DNA from: Marthasterias glacialis
Taxonomy: Eukaryota > Echinodermata > Asteroidea > Forcipulatida > Asteriidae
Assembly (NCBI GenBank): GCA_911728455.2
Contig: OU452222.1
Coordinates: 9,756,108 to 9,820,107, forward strand
Direction: 5' to 3'
Length of the DNA: 64,000 bases
In this document: piece by piece, positions 11,899 through 24,800 of the stretch
How the letters are laid out: the number at the start of each line of letters is the position of its first letter
Position numbering within the stretch: the stretch's first letter is position 1
Position numbers and translations under genes: made by a program
Notes under the pieces: model-generated
Told to the model about the DNA's origin: nothing
The model's database searches: none
What the model saw: the letters and a program-made list of their open reading frames with translations, nothing else

Positions 11899-13446
11899 AG
11901 GGGCACACCGGCTTCGTTGGGCTATTTGGGCTACAAAATAGGCTAACATATGACTTAAAAGGTCTTCCAGGAATGAAGAAGAATGGTTCCTAAAAGAAAC
12001 CATCAAATTTTGCCATTTTCAAGCATTTTTCAAAAAACGATTTATCCGAACCAAAAAAGTGGTTCGGATAAATCACGTGATCTTCGGAGTTAGTTTTACT
12101 TCCAGCCGTATGCCGTATAAAAGTAAATTACTGAACCAAATTTAAATCTTTATTTTTACAATTATTTATGAGTATTTGACAAAAAAGACTGTGTATTCAG
12201 ATTATTGATACAATTTGTAAATAATTATGAATAATCGAACATAATATTCGCATTCAGAGAGTCCGTGCAACCGAAGCGTGTTTTACGGCGCACCAGCGTG
12301 GGAGCTAGCGGAACGTAAACCTTGGGGCATAGCCTGTACAGCCGGTGCCGTGTCTGGTGGGGCCAGAGAGACAAACCCCGGGGCATAAACTCCCCAGCTT
12401 GCCGGTCTAGCCGTAAGCTTGTCGGAGGGGTAGGGTGCCAGACCAACAATTACGTTTGTTTACGACTGTTTTAGTCTGTACCCCTAGCTATTATCCCGTA
12501 ACTATTTTAACGTGTTGCGTGCATTACACACACGCGGGACAACGACGGGGAATGTTTATCCATGGAGGTAGAAATTAGACTAATTTCTACCTCCATGGTT
12601 TACCCCATACAGCTGATTTATCTATTTCTATGATAACTGCATAATGTCCACCCCCCCCCCCCAATCGCCGCAACAACAAAAAACCAGTGGCGGTGGCTCC
12701 GACCGGCCTGTGAAGTCATCGCCCGAAAAACGGGAGAATGCCATCGCTAAAGCTGCCAGGAGAAAGGCAATCCGTTTGCAGCGAAGGCAGGAGGCTCGCT
12801 TAGCACATGCTGGCTTTCCCTTTAGATTTATCGTGTTTTTTTTTTTTTTTTTTTACTTTTCGTTGGACCGCCTTCTGGTTTTTCCTTGCGATGTTTTTTT
12901 GTACCGATCCTTGGATGTCGAAGAAACGTTCTCCATTGCAAGTAAGTTTGTCCAGTTTGTCGTACACAGAATACAAACTGTCCATTTATGTCTGTTCTTT
13001 ATTTACACGTAAATTTGAAAATTGTACAAGAGGCAGAATCACTGACATTTGACAGGGGGGGGGGCTGGAAGAGCATAATAGGGCATGCTATGTCTGAATA
13101 ATCAGACGTATACAGCACCACAACGACGATTATGTATTTTTTATTTACACATGAATTTGTGCTGGATGGATATGAAGTCTGGATCCCCATGCCTCGCTAT
13201 TGTAATAATTCATACATAAACAGAGCACCAGTCTACTTACAACCTTGCACAACATTGTCATGTAAACTTGACAGTTGCAACAGCTGGAAAAGCGTATAAG
13301 CTGACCTTTGACCGTGTTTTGGTTTTTTCACATTTTTCGTTAATTACGTGATATTTTGGTGATTTTTTTTTACAACAACCATTTAAATATTATTGTCTGT
13401 TATTTCACATCACTAAATTAGGTAAACAGTAAGCCGGTGTGTCCCT
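11899..13446. mobile_element. TTAA-flanked DNA transposon relic (Kolobok/piggyBac-like)
   Basis: Termini AGGGGCACACCGGCTT (11899 on) and AAGCCGGTGTGTCCCT (to 13446) are inverted repeats with one mismatch in 16, each flanked by TTAA (11895-11898 and 13447-13450). A TTAA target site with AGGG ends is what I know of the Kolobok superfamily; piggyBac also targets TTAA but usually starts CCC. The element is about 1.55 kb and encodes no intact transposase. A Pro/Ser/Arg-rich stretch from 12644 running into poly-T at 12838 is the only coding-like piece and I do not recognise it. GC is higher around 12240-12430. Confidence 0.75.
12560..12598. repeat. Short perfect palindrome inside the TTAA element
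   Basis: CCATGGAGGTAGAAATTA (12560-12577) and its exact complement at 12581-12598 are separated by three bases. It could mark a nested hairpin or a subterminal repeat of the element. Confidence 0.8.
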
Positions 13447-13450
13447 TTAA

Positions 13451-14225
13451 TTTGTAATCCTCCTAATGGAATGTGTTAATGATCTTTTCTGAATTATACA
13501 TCAACTTTTTCATCTCAAAAGATCTATTCACAACCACAATACCTTGTCTTCCTTATCCCTCTGCCCAAAACCCCTTCTCCTAAAACACTGTAGACTTTTC
13601 TGTCATAATCAATTGGAATGATCTTCCATTATCTTTCATTTTGTCTTGATTGTCCCTTGTTAAACATCCTTAGTTTAAACAGAAACTCAAGGCCCTTTTA
13701 GTTTTTGTCTTAATGTGCTCTTTATTATTCTTTATTTGCCTGTGTATTTTTTTCTTCCCTATTTTCTTTCAGCATTTCTACATTTTGTTTGCATCCATTT
13801 TACTTTCAAAATATACACGCACAATGTCATGTCTATGTTTTTGTTGTGTAATGTTGATTACTTGTTTCTTCTGGTTTGTTTATTTGTTTGTTTGTTTACA
13901 TTTTTGAAGGCATATCAGCCAAAACCCTTGCTGTTTGGATGTTGCCTCCATTTAGCTAAATACTTATTTATTTAATTATTTATATTTATTCTATTCAAAA
14001 CTATTGAGAATAACCCATCCAGCGTAGCTGATACTTTGGGGCCCACACCACAAAAACTACACATGAATAAATAGAACAAAACACACTGAACAGAAACAAT
14101 AAATAAAATCCCAAAAATATTCAAACAAACTATGTATCCTCCTCCATCCCCAAGACAACATGAAACCATCTAGTACCTACATGTACAAAGATGAATTAAA
14201 CCCAATATAAGACACATATCCATGT
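13451..14225. other. Intergenic stretch, nothing recognised
   Basis: T-rich and A-rich simple sequence. The open frames near 13713-13975 are Phe/Leu/Cys-rich by-products of poly-pyrimidine sequence, not genes. Confidence 0.5.
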
Positions 14226-14347
14226 TAAAAAAGTACGACCCCAACAAAAAAAACAAAAAACAACAAATTAAAAATAAGATTAAAATTTAAAAAAGTACGA
14301 CCCCAACAAAAAAAACAAAAAACAACAAATTAAAAATAAGATTAAAA
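14226..14347 (+). repeat. Two-copy tandem duplication of about 61 bp
   Basis: The unit with AAAAAAGTACGACCCCAACA and AACAACAAATTAAAAATAAG appears twice back to back with essentially no differences, indicating recent slippage. Confidence 0.85.
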
Positions 14348-14700
14348 TATGATATGCAATAAAACTGTCCCAAACACACAATTTTTGTATTTCTATCAAT
14401 TTGCTGAATCATACAAAATCCCTGACCATTGATGAATTTTTCACAGGTTGGTTAGTAATTTATTGAAACTAGAGGACTGGAATACACATTTTCTCTTCCA
14501 AAAAACAATGGTGTACAAGTTTTAATAACCTTATGCATTCGCCACAATCTTTGAGGTCAAATGCAGCATCGAATATGCGTTGTAGAAGTTTTGACCTCAG
14601 GGTGAGGGTGTCCTTTCCTGTACTAAATGCTCATAGTAACATCATACACATAAAGGTCTATTTGGTTTAATGTTATCTTTACAGAATTACTGCAGCACAC

Positions 14701-14774
14701 AAACAAAAAGCAATTAAAACAATTGCCTTAAAAGGGTCGTGCATCGATTTGATTATTTTAATTGCTTTTTGTTT
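14701..14774. repeat. Small hairpin element
   Basis: AAACAAAAAGCAATTAAAA (14701-14719) is the inverted complement of TTTTAATTGCTTTTTGTTT (14756-14774), with a 36-base loop. A minimal MITE or cruciform. Confidence 0.75.
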
Positions 14775-17454
14775 AAGTACATGAACTTTGGATTATAGCT
14801 ACATTGTCATAAGTGTACAATGTTAGGGATCATCACAAATATTTTTTAAGGTTGTACACGAGAGTTCTACATTTTAAGATCATCCTGCCTGTCCTAGAAA
14901 GTTGTACTTAAGAACATTCTGACTGTGCGTCACTATAACTAACAAAGCATAATCCCCCAATTTATGTGTTTCATCTGTTGATTGGACTGTAGAAATATCA
15001 ACTTGTTAAACACTTTTTAAAGTTATACACAGCCTCTGACCTCCTCCCTGAAATTCTTTGTACTAATGTGAAAATATTGACAGTTTTTGACACCTCTTAG
15101 TACGTCGTAAAACAAGTTTCGTTGAAATAAAACTGCTTGCTGGAATCACCCCAATTTTCTTAAACAGACCCTAAATTCTTACAGATTTGCACACACTGTA
15201 GTGGAAGAAGGTCCTTTCTCTTTGCTGGGAGCCACTTAATAGGAAACTGTTCTTTTTAAGTGATGTATATTATTTGATGATATGTAATTTTATTTGTTTG
15301 CAAGTGGCTTACCATTGCCATAAAGAATGTGTCCCCTCCATCTAGTCACCTCTTGCTCTTGATCTGTGACAGCAGTTGACCTCAGGGAGCATGCTGATCC
15401 CATACCCCAGCAGCAGAGGCTTATAACAGTCAAGACTTAACATGTACTGTACATGTACCTCGACATAACCATCATCATCCAGTTGTCATCTTCAATACTA
15501 CATAGTATACTACATGTTGGCACCTGCAGATAAGTGAGAATAAAACAGTTTTGAGAAAACTATATTACAGTGTCTTGTACCCCTATACATGTACGTACAC
15601 ATGTTCTTCGAATGAACGTTGTTAAAAATACTTGCACGTACAGTGTGTTGCATTTTGACATCCGTGGACGATGGAAAATAAAATTATATTAAGAAAATAA
15701 TCCAGATTTAGGGTAAAAATCCATCAGGATTGCTAATCAATCTGACTCAAGACAGTTTTGTTTGAGTCTGTCACACAATACGTGTACAAGTTTCTTGAAA
15801 ATTGAAGTTTGTGAGTGAGACATAGTATTTATCTGAAATCAATTTAGCACCACAGTAGTCCTAAGTGCTAAATTGGTTTCATTTTATATTAATCCATTCT
15901 GTATATGATACAGTTAAATTTAAAAAAAGTAAATTTCTATTTTGACATTCCTTCAGAGCCTACAGTATAGAATGTTGAATGATAGTCAGGTATTAAGATC
16001 ATGAAAACAACTGGATTGTATTAGACTAGAACCCTTGATATGTACGTAGTTATGCAATTCAATGTACAACCAGGAAAACCTTGATATTTTGTACACTTCC
16101 TTTAAGAATCATACATGATGTAAACTGTACAATACAGGGCCACATAAAAAAATTCTCAAACAGGTGTTAAAACAGGCTGAAAAGTAACACCCCCTAAGCC
16201 AAAGTAAAAAACAAAATTAAGACCTTTCTCCCTTTTGTTAGTCTCTCAAAGCAAATCCTACCCCTTTGCCTCCCCCAGTCTCTTCATCTGATCTAAGAAG
16301 CCCTCCACTCCATTACACAATTCTCACTTGCAAAGCTATTTTGAGCGCTCTTTGATGCACCCCGCTCATCTCCATGGAGACTCACACATTAGGCTTCCTC
16401 TTTACCTCTCAAAAGCTGGTTCCAACTGATTAAACTCTCCTAGTAGCCAATCCATTTTTAATCCTTTTCATTACTTTCATTACTTTCATTACTTGGAGAT
16501 TAAAGGTCTTGTTTTATAATAACAGCTTTATTTATTGATGGTATCATACATACAAGTAAGAATTTGTCACCATGAAGATGATTTTCAATGGGCCATCATA
16601 AAACAAATTACGATAAAAAATTTTTTAAAAAATACCTACACAATTAGTTACAAATAAATGATTAATACTATCACTAAAAAGAAGGCTCAGAGGCTTAGGA
16701 TTTAAACACTAAAAAGGAATAAAAACAACTATCAGGTGTGCCATTCATAACCCCCCAAAAAACATTAAAAACAGAGAGAATTTTTCCTCAAGTCGGCAAA
16801 GCGACATTACATACAAATTAGTTGCTCAGTTTAGTCACTAGACAGGAAACACAATAAAGTGTAACACATTTCTACTACTACGCTAGCAGTTTTTAAAATT
16901 ATTTCTAAGTACCAGAAACCACCCAAAGAAATGTTTCAACATAAGAACGGACATGCAGGCTCATACTAAAAAAAATTGAGCTGATTCACTTGATGCATTT
17001 TTTTTTTTTTTAAATCACCCTCAAATTTCTATCCAAAATGAACAAGAAAAAGTAACCCGCCTTTCCCATCAATTTTTTGATTAAATTTGAAAGTATTTTA
17101 AAAAATGATTAATTCCAGTCAACTAAAATTAATTTCAGAATAAGTCTACATGTCCATTCACATGTTGAAACACTTTTGGCGGATACAGAAGGACAATGCC
17201 AGTTAGCACAAGGCCTGTTACATACTGCTCAGAGCAAACATTGTGTAGATCATCCGCAAAAAAATATATCTTTTGAGCATGGAATTTATAAAAGAACCAG
17301 TAACACAAGTTACTAGATTGAGGGCTTTTCTCATCATCTTATTATGAGTCTTCAAAGGATAAATTACAAAAGTGTGGCCAGTCTAATGATATTTTGCATT
17401 TTTGATCAATTATAAATCCAATAACTTGTTTTTCTATTGGGCAAGGCAGTTTTT
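14775..17454. other. Intergenic stretch, nothing recognised
   Basis: About 2.7 kb of AT-rich sequence with no open frame that reads as protein and no inverted-repeat element I could delimit. Confidence 0.5.
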
Positions 17455-17585
17455 CTTTAGCAAAGGCCAATTCATATTCATAAGGGAAATTTAAATTTTT
17501 ATTTGAACGTTTCAAGGGGCACCAAGGCAATGACCAGGGGCATGGAGGTAATTGCCTTCACTGCCTCCATGAAGTATCAGGCCTG
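17455..17585 (+). repeat. Dispersed GGGGCACCAAGG repeat, copy 3
   Basis: Contains AACGTTTCAAGGGGCACCAA, GGCAATGACCAGGGGCATGG, TTGCCTTCACTGCCTCC and GAAGTATCAGGCCTGA in order. It matches the copies at 4788-4905 and, inverted, at 31806-31970. Intergenic. Confidence 0.6.
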
Positions 17586-18216
17586 AAATTTACACTAAAA
17601 CAGGCCTAATACCAGTACTGGTCTTGTCTGGCCATCTATACTATAAAACAAAAATAAAACAACACATAAAAATTGAATTTTGTTTTCATTCTGCCCATAA
17701 TGCCCATAATTTTTGTAATGAACACTTTGAAGGAATGGAGGAGATGATCAAATGACCGAGGGTTTTGGGGGAATTGTTCTTAATGACACTGATAAACTTG
17801 TATGGAAAAAATAAGACCTTCATGAATCATTAAATGGATGCATACACATGCATTGACAAGCTGATGATTGATCAGTGTATTCCTTTTTCAATGCCATTGT
17901 ACGTTGCTAGCCTGGTAGACTGCGTTAGAGTAATAATTAATTTTTAACGAATGCCACAGGCAATGACAAATTGACGTTTTCATCACTGACCATTAAGTTT
18001 ATGCTGTCTGATTGTTATACAAGTGTAAAATACCACACTGTCAAGTTTACACCTTCAGTACACCTTCAGTTCAGAAAATAAAAATCTCAAGATGTGGGGC
18101 TTGCATTTTAATTGAATTGAATGCACCATGTACACTTTATGCTCTTTGTGTAGAACCTTGCGCAAGTCTGCATACTGAAATTTTGCACAAGTTTTGATTA
18201 ATTCTACCGGAGGCCG

Positions 18217-19079
18217 GTCATCTCGCCCCCAAACACTCTCGCCCCCAACAAACTCGCCCCCAACAATCTCGCCCCCAAACAATCTCGCCCCCAGCCTTTG
18301 ACAATCTCGCCCCCTGACAATCTCGCCCCCAAACAAAGTCGCCCCCTGACAATCTGAAGAAAAAATTGGAAAAGTCGACTTTTTAACCATGATGAAGTTA
18401 ATAAAGTGTTAATACTTAAAGTCGATTTCGAAAATAAAGGAAAATGCGTAAACTAAAAAACAAAGAATATGTGAATGATCTCCCTCGTAGTAAGGAATGG
18501 TACATGTTGTTGTTAAGATGTTCAGTGATTTCTTATTGAAAATTGTCTCTCACTCTTGAATAAAAATAATTTTTTAATGCACTCAGGGGCATTTCGTGGA
18601 GACAAAATCAAACTGTCAGTCATTGAACGTGTCACCTGACAAGCTGGGGTGCACATTGAAAAATGCCACTTTGATTTGATTCACTGATTACCGAAATCGA
18701 TCGATCGCAAACTATAGTCCGCCGCCGTGGAAGAGATCAATGGGACGGTGGTTATTAGTTGCAGAGCATTTCACCCTTTTTTCTTGTGATTTTTCAATAC
18801 CCTTCTCAAACTTCGTTCAGTGGATGATTATAAGCCGATACTTTTCTGACAAAATATCATACAAGTTTTTGACAGCATTGCGACAACATCTCCCATCAAT
18901 TAATTTCTAAGTTTACACCGTAAGTCATCAGAACTTCCAGTCATCATCAGGGGGCGACTTTGTTTGGGGGCGAGATTGTCAGGGGCGAGATTGTCAAAGG
19001 CTGGGGGCGAGATTGTTTGGGGGCGAGATTGTTGGGGGCGAGATTGTTGGGGGCGAGAGTGTTTGGGGGCGAGATGACC
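18217..19079. mobile_element. Foldback-type element with satellite-built inverted ends
   Basis: About 130 bp at each end (18217-18346 and about 18950-19079) are inverted copies with only about three differences, both starting GGTCATCTCGCCCCC. Each arm is itself a tandem array of about eight 14-22 bp units of the form TCTCGCCCCCAAACAA. The 600 bp interior is unrelated, AT-rich and non-coding. This architecture matches what is known of foldback (FB) elements, whose long terminal inverted repeats contain short direct repeats. No clear target-site duplication was seen. Confidence 0.8.
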
Positions 19080-21892
19080 ACCCAATGCTTACTTCATCAG
19101 CCAAGAGAACCACTGATATCTAATGTTGAACAAACATTTGAAGGTTTTTGCTATCTATGGCTTAAAGGCTGGCCTATAATAGGGTTCATTTGCAGGCAAT
19201 ATAATCTTTTAATGAAATTTGCATTTTAACTAGCAGCATTTTTTAAAGGCTAATTGCATGCAAATTTAACACTTGAAATTCCATGATCTTCCAGTGACAT
19301 TTTTTAAACCTGAGATTGCCATTTGGATTTTGAGCGTTACTAAGAAACACATGTGATAAAAGCAAGTCTGAAAGTCAAGTTTTCAGGGTTTGCCCTAGCC
19401 CTAATAGGATGTTGGTCTCTGTGTAATGGAGAGTGACGTCTTAGGAATAGGTTGGCCCTGGTTATCTATTCTGGTTACAGGCTAGCTTGTCATTTCGTAG
19501 CTTAAATATTGTGCAATGATCATAACCCTCTGGTCTTTACGATCATCTGAGCTAGCCTGTTTCAAAGGTCAACTTGAATTGTCACTGGTCCATACGTAAA
19601 GACTTCCTTCCAAAGCTGTGGAAGTCCTTGACTACCTATCATAGAAATGTACCAAATATATCCTAAGGGAAATATTTACTCGGTCAGTTTTTGATAAGTT
19701 GTTGATAAGTTTGTCTTTTTTATCATGCTTGTCTTTTTATCAGTTTAGTTTTGTTTTTATCCTTAATTAAACGTAAATTTAAAACTCATTAAATTGGCAA
19801 GTAGGAAAAATTTACACATCCCACTGCCACTTTCTAAAGGATTTTTTTTAGAATTAAAAAAAAAAACAATTTTGATTTTATTTTCCTTCCCCCCCCCCTC
19901 TTGAGGTATTAGTAGCTAAAACACTAATTATTTAGACCTTTAAAAGGTAAAAATTAAAGCAGACATTTCATTACGCAGCCGGAACTTGTGCACTCATGCC
20001 CAAAGGAACTAAAGTGCCGTTTAGCTAGCAGTGCTGTCAAAACCACTGTAGACTCGCAAATGGCTTACATGTATTTGTTATGATTTTGACAGTTTGTAAT
20101 AACAGTTCAAATTGCCTGTTCCTCTCTGTATTCTGTCGACTGTTCTGGAAGTTATTAAGGGAGATCAAGTTGCAGTCAGATACCTCATCTTTGCTGGCAA
20201 ATATTCGCAAGCTTAATTTTTATTAATTTTAATCTCAGGTTTACTTTATTTTAGTTTCAATCAACATGATCAATGACTTGTTAGTTTTGTTATCTTGTTA
20301 TCTTGCTGTTTTGTGAAAGGAAATGATAATATTAGACATATAAATACAGACATAGCTAACATAAGTAATTTAAACAGTTATATTTCATTTAAAATAATTA
20401 ATTATTGTCATTTTAAATAGGATAAAGAATACAAAAATAAAGAAAAAGTAAAGATTATATTTGGAAAGAAGAACTTTATTTTGTTTTTAAAACTTATTTG
20501 TCTCACTAACCACCAGTGACAGTATGGACAATACTTTGACATTTTTAAAACATTTTGCATGTCATACTTGTGATAAAAACTGCTGCTCAATGAACTGATC
20601 AGAAACAGGTAACGCTGCATGTACATTGCAACTGCAGCACCGCTGTAAATGGCAGATGTTCTTTTGGAACATTAGACTGCAACTTCTAGGATTTCAACAG
20701 ATTATGAACTTAAAGTGTCTTGATAAAAGGTGGGTCAGATGGTTTTGAAAATGTTCATTTAGTTTCTGTTTCCAAACAATATTTTTCTGTTATCTGATTG
20801 GAAAACAGTTGCACCAGGATACTGTTAATTTTTTTTTTTTAAATATTCACTTCAGACTGAGAATGTCCCCAGTGACATTCATTAACAACAAAATGTTGAA
20901 GACATTGCTACTAATATTAATACATGTAAATACTATTTATTGTGCTAAGAACAAGTCGAAGAGTCTTTACTCACAGTCACGTCACACAAACAATACCGTA
21001 CGCCGAATTCGTGCCACCCCAAAAATGCTCAAACAGGTTGGAAGGGACGTCTGCCTCCTCTTCCAGTGACACTGCTGATGATAGACTGTGTTTGATAACT
21101 ATGCCAGTGCAGTGTGTAGGCGTATGTCTGTCACTTCTTCAGAGCTGAGAGTGAATTGCCGACTGTTTATGTGATTATGATGAGACTTGCCAATTTTTAA
21201 CGCTGTTTCCAAAGACCATGTAGACACAATTCACGACCGTGGTGGTCAGCACTAAATTGACAAAATAATGAACAACCGGTCATCTTCATTAACCTCCATG
21301 AGTGTTTTTGCTAAAATGTAAAATTGCCAAACTAGATAGATGCAGAGAAAGGTATGGCAAGGGCAGAGATCAAAACAGCCGACGACGCGTACGTGACGAC
21401 CACCGACAGAAAAGTGGAAAAGTGAGCGAAAGTTTCATTCAACGAGGGCGCCATCAACTGGCAAGAATTATCAACAAGTGTTTGTCTATTTAATTATTTT
21501 GTTAAAATTACGAATACACGTTAGTTGTATTTTATTAAAAATGTAGCAAGCTTAATTGTTAGTTTTGACGATACAATTTATTTGACAGTCAAAAAAAAGT
21601 TCTAATCTTACTCTTATTTTTTGACAAGTGTTACTGTTACTTGTTAGTCTTCTTTCAAGAACACCCACCAGCAGCACGCCGACATTATGTCACTTTTCAA
21701 TGCACATTGCCTCAGTGCGTCTCGGAGCCAGACACGCTTTAACCCATATATCCTTATAAAATGTTGGTATGGTGCCAATGTACCTTAATTGCAAAGCATT
21801 GCATAATCAAAGCAGTCGTCGTTCAACTCCCTTCTGGGTGTTTCTTTAGCTTCAGTTTATTACATTTTATCGTAAGCCAGGCCCGTTGGATC
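19080..21892. other. Intergenic region upstream of CTU2
   Basis: Mostly AT-rich. Around 20980-21150 and 21330-21460 the sequence becomes CpG-richer. CTTATAAAATG (21752-21762) resembles a TATA box about 130 bases before the CTU2 ATG. These are candidates for the CTU2 promoter or a small unrecognised exon; nothing is firm. Confidence 0.3.
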
Positions 21893-24800
21893 ATGTGTCA
21901 AGTAGATGGTGAGAACATTCCAGTGTTGGAAAAGAAGTCACCAATCGGGTAAAATTTTCTCATTTTTAATGATAATATTGTTACGTTAGTTATAATTATT
22001 CCTTCCTCCATTGACCATTGACTTAGCCTGCTGTGGTAGTGTGTGGGCTGTGTGTTCCGTTTGATGTGATAAGTGATATATCCTCCATAATATAAGTTAT
22101 CACACAAGCGTGAGTGGAATACAGAATGCAGCTAAAATGCCGTATCCGGATATCCATGGAATTTAATTAAATTTTGATCCTTGCCTATCTGAAAGTAGAA
22201 GTGTTGAAGAGTGTATCCAGCAAGGAACAGGACGTTTGAACAATTCTAAAGGGTTGAAAACGTGAAAAAAATCCTATTAGTGCTTCTGCGTCCCATCTCG
22301 CGAGGGACACGGATGTGCTAAAGTATATTTTCCCGTATTCCACGAGCGCGAGTGTGATAACGAATTTATCTTCCAGTCAACTGGAACTTTTGAAGATAAT
22401 ACAACTGTGAGTGTGAGCGTTATTTGAGCAAAATTTAGAACATCTGTTTGCACTGTCCGTATAAGGAGCGTGACGAATGACGCTCAAAATACGCAGAGTG
22501 CATAATAGACTACTGCGCTGGGAGTATATGGTTTATTATCACATTCCTGTTGAGCAACCTGATTGGAGGATTAGCGCGTACTGGAAGATAATACTTATAC
22601 ACAGTCTACACTCACAGACAGTGAACTTCATCTGTCAATAAGTGTCATCATGAATGATGAAATCAAGTTACGATACAACTTAGGGCTTCTTAGGCATAAC
22701 ATAAGTCCCTGCATAAACCACAAAGTAGATTAGAGTGGCATGTTTTCTGACAGTGTCAGTGGCAGTGCAATGTGATTTTTAACCAGATTGTCAAAAACCG
22801 TGCACACAGTCACTAGTGTGAATTGCCAGTCACTAGAAATAGAAATTACTATGTAGCACACTTCGTTAATTTTAAAGAAAGTTTTATAAGTTTTACTTTT
22901 AGCCGCCATAGTTTTATCTTACAGATGTAAGTTGCTTTAAAGCTCAATGGTTAAATGTAATGTTCTCCCCAAAACAGCAAAAAAATAAGCCAAAGTAGCA
23001 TCCCTTCGGCGATGGAGGATACTTCAACCATGGGGGTAATTTTAGACAAAAATAGAAACTGTTGGTAGTACTTACCGTGATAATTTTAGGAAAACATCTC
23101 TAACAATGAATAATTTTTCATTTTGCTTATCTGCAGACCTAATGCAAGAGACTGCATGAAGTGTGGGGAGAAGGCTGTAGTCATTGCCCGCATCAAAGAT
23201 GCTTTCTGCAGGTACAGAGTCAGATCAATCTGCCTTGCTTCTTCCTAAATGGTGTATTTCCAAATCAAAGTTTACTGCACCTGTTCAATTAGACATGTAT
23301 AAAACTTGAATTATTAGCAAAAGCACTACTCACACAGGGCTTGAAATACCCACTGGACCCAGGCCAGAGTCTAGTAATTTGAACACTTGGCCAGTAACCC
23401 CACAACCAATAAAGACTCCTGAAGTCTAGTGTTTTTCTCCAAAAAAATTCATTTTCAGTTCTCTTTAAAGTTCAGCAAATATAAAAAAGAACTAGTTTTT
23501 GGTCCAGCGAAAGTTCTGAGCAAAAACACCCGAGACCCGAGTTGGAGTTTTCTCAAATTTGAGCCCTGTACTAGTTGATGCAATGGTGCAACCTCATCAT
23601 GGTACAGCATGCCCTGACTATAGTGTCACAAAATTTTAGCCAAGGCAGCCATGATATTTCTAAATTTCCTCACTTAAGACATAGAGCAAGAACCAAATCA
23701 ACATGCCCGTACAATGATTACACAATTCAATGTTGTGTTTTTATTTGGTGTTTTCAGATCCTGCTTCCTGACATATTTCACTCACAGGTTCAGAGCAACA
23801 TTTGGCAAGGCAAAATTAGTACGGGATGGAGAAAAGGTATGCATTTGGTGCCATCCTTAGCCCAGGTTAGACGTCTGTTTTCGTAGCACTTCTGCTAGTC
23901 AAAGTGTAGTAAAAACAGACATCAAAACAGGGCTAGTGCCATCCTTACAGTCAGTTTTAAGTCTTAAAATGTTTAAAGACTTAAAGTTAAATCTTTAAAG
24001 CTAACCTTTGAATATATATTCAAAAGGAGAGGAAAGAGTGGTGCTCCAATTACTACCTGTCCAAATTTATTTTAACCTGATGGACAGGTGGCTATAAGAT
24101 GAGAATGTGTTGCAATTCTCGATCTAAAAATTCATGTACTCTTTGTGGTCTTCTTTCCTCTAGGTTCTGTTTGCTTTTTCTGGTGGGCAATGTTCAAGTG
24201 CAATGGTGAACCTTGTGAAACGGGTAAGCTCAAGACTCAATATATGGGCAATTCAACAGTTACATAACATTGATCACAGAAATCTAACATCTGCTTTTCT
24301 GAGTGAATTTCAAGTCATAATAATCACGTAAAAATTTAACGTCATGAACAATTATTTATTTAAAATCAAAGTGGATGATGTTTAAACAGTCAGACAATAG
24401 GACGGTTAAGGGATGGCACAGCATTGGCTTTTGGAAAAATTGTCTAGTTTACAAGAAACATGTCTTAAAACTGACCAGTGATTGTAGCGTTCCGGCTGGC
24501 CAATCATCACTGGGCATGTTCGATAGTCTGGTGGTTAAAATGTCTGCTGTAGTAAAACCCAAATATTATTCTTTATTCCTGATGCAAATTATTACATCTA
24601 TCAAAGATTGTAGCGTTTTGTGTTATGCAGGGTCTCGATCAAAGCACTCACAAGAAGCTGAGATTTATCCCAGGACTTATCTATATCGATGGTGAGTAGG
24701 AATTTAATTCCATTTTATTAATACATTGTTGAAAATAATGCAGTTAGGTACAAAATTGACAATAATATTTGTGCAACAAGTTACTCTATTATTTTGGAAA

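Noticed and set aside
12644-13012. 122-aa plus-strand open frame with a Pro/Ser/Arg-rich start
   Set aside because: It runs through a long poly-T tract and lies wholly within the TTAA-flanked element. At most it is a relic of the element's protein; not a host gene.
13713-13975. Two overlapping Phe/Leu/Cys-rich open frames resembling membrane proteins
   Set aside because: They are read from T-rich simple sequence; the hydrophobicity comes from base composition.
18055-18390. Minus-strand open frame with GGEIVGGE-like repeats
   Set aside because: Translation of the satellite units in the left arm of the foldback element; the right arm gives the mirrored frames.
20809-21148. Open frames before CTU2, including ASSSSDTADDRL on plus and SLEEEADVPSNLFEHFWGG on minus
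   Set aside because: Both strands look equally protein-like, neither joins a known gene, and no splice partners were found. Could be a small exon or promoter sequence; not supportable.
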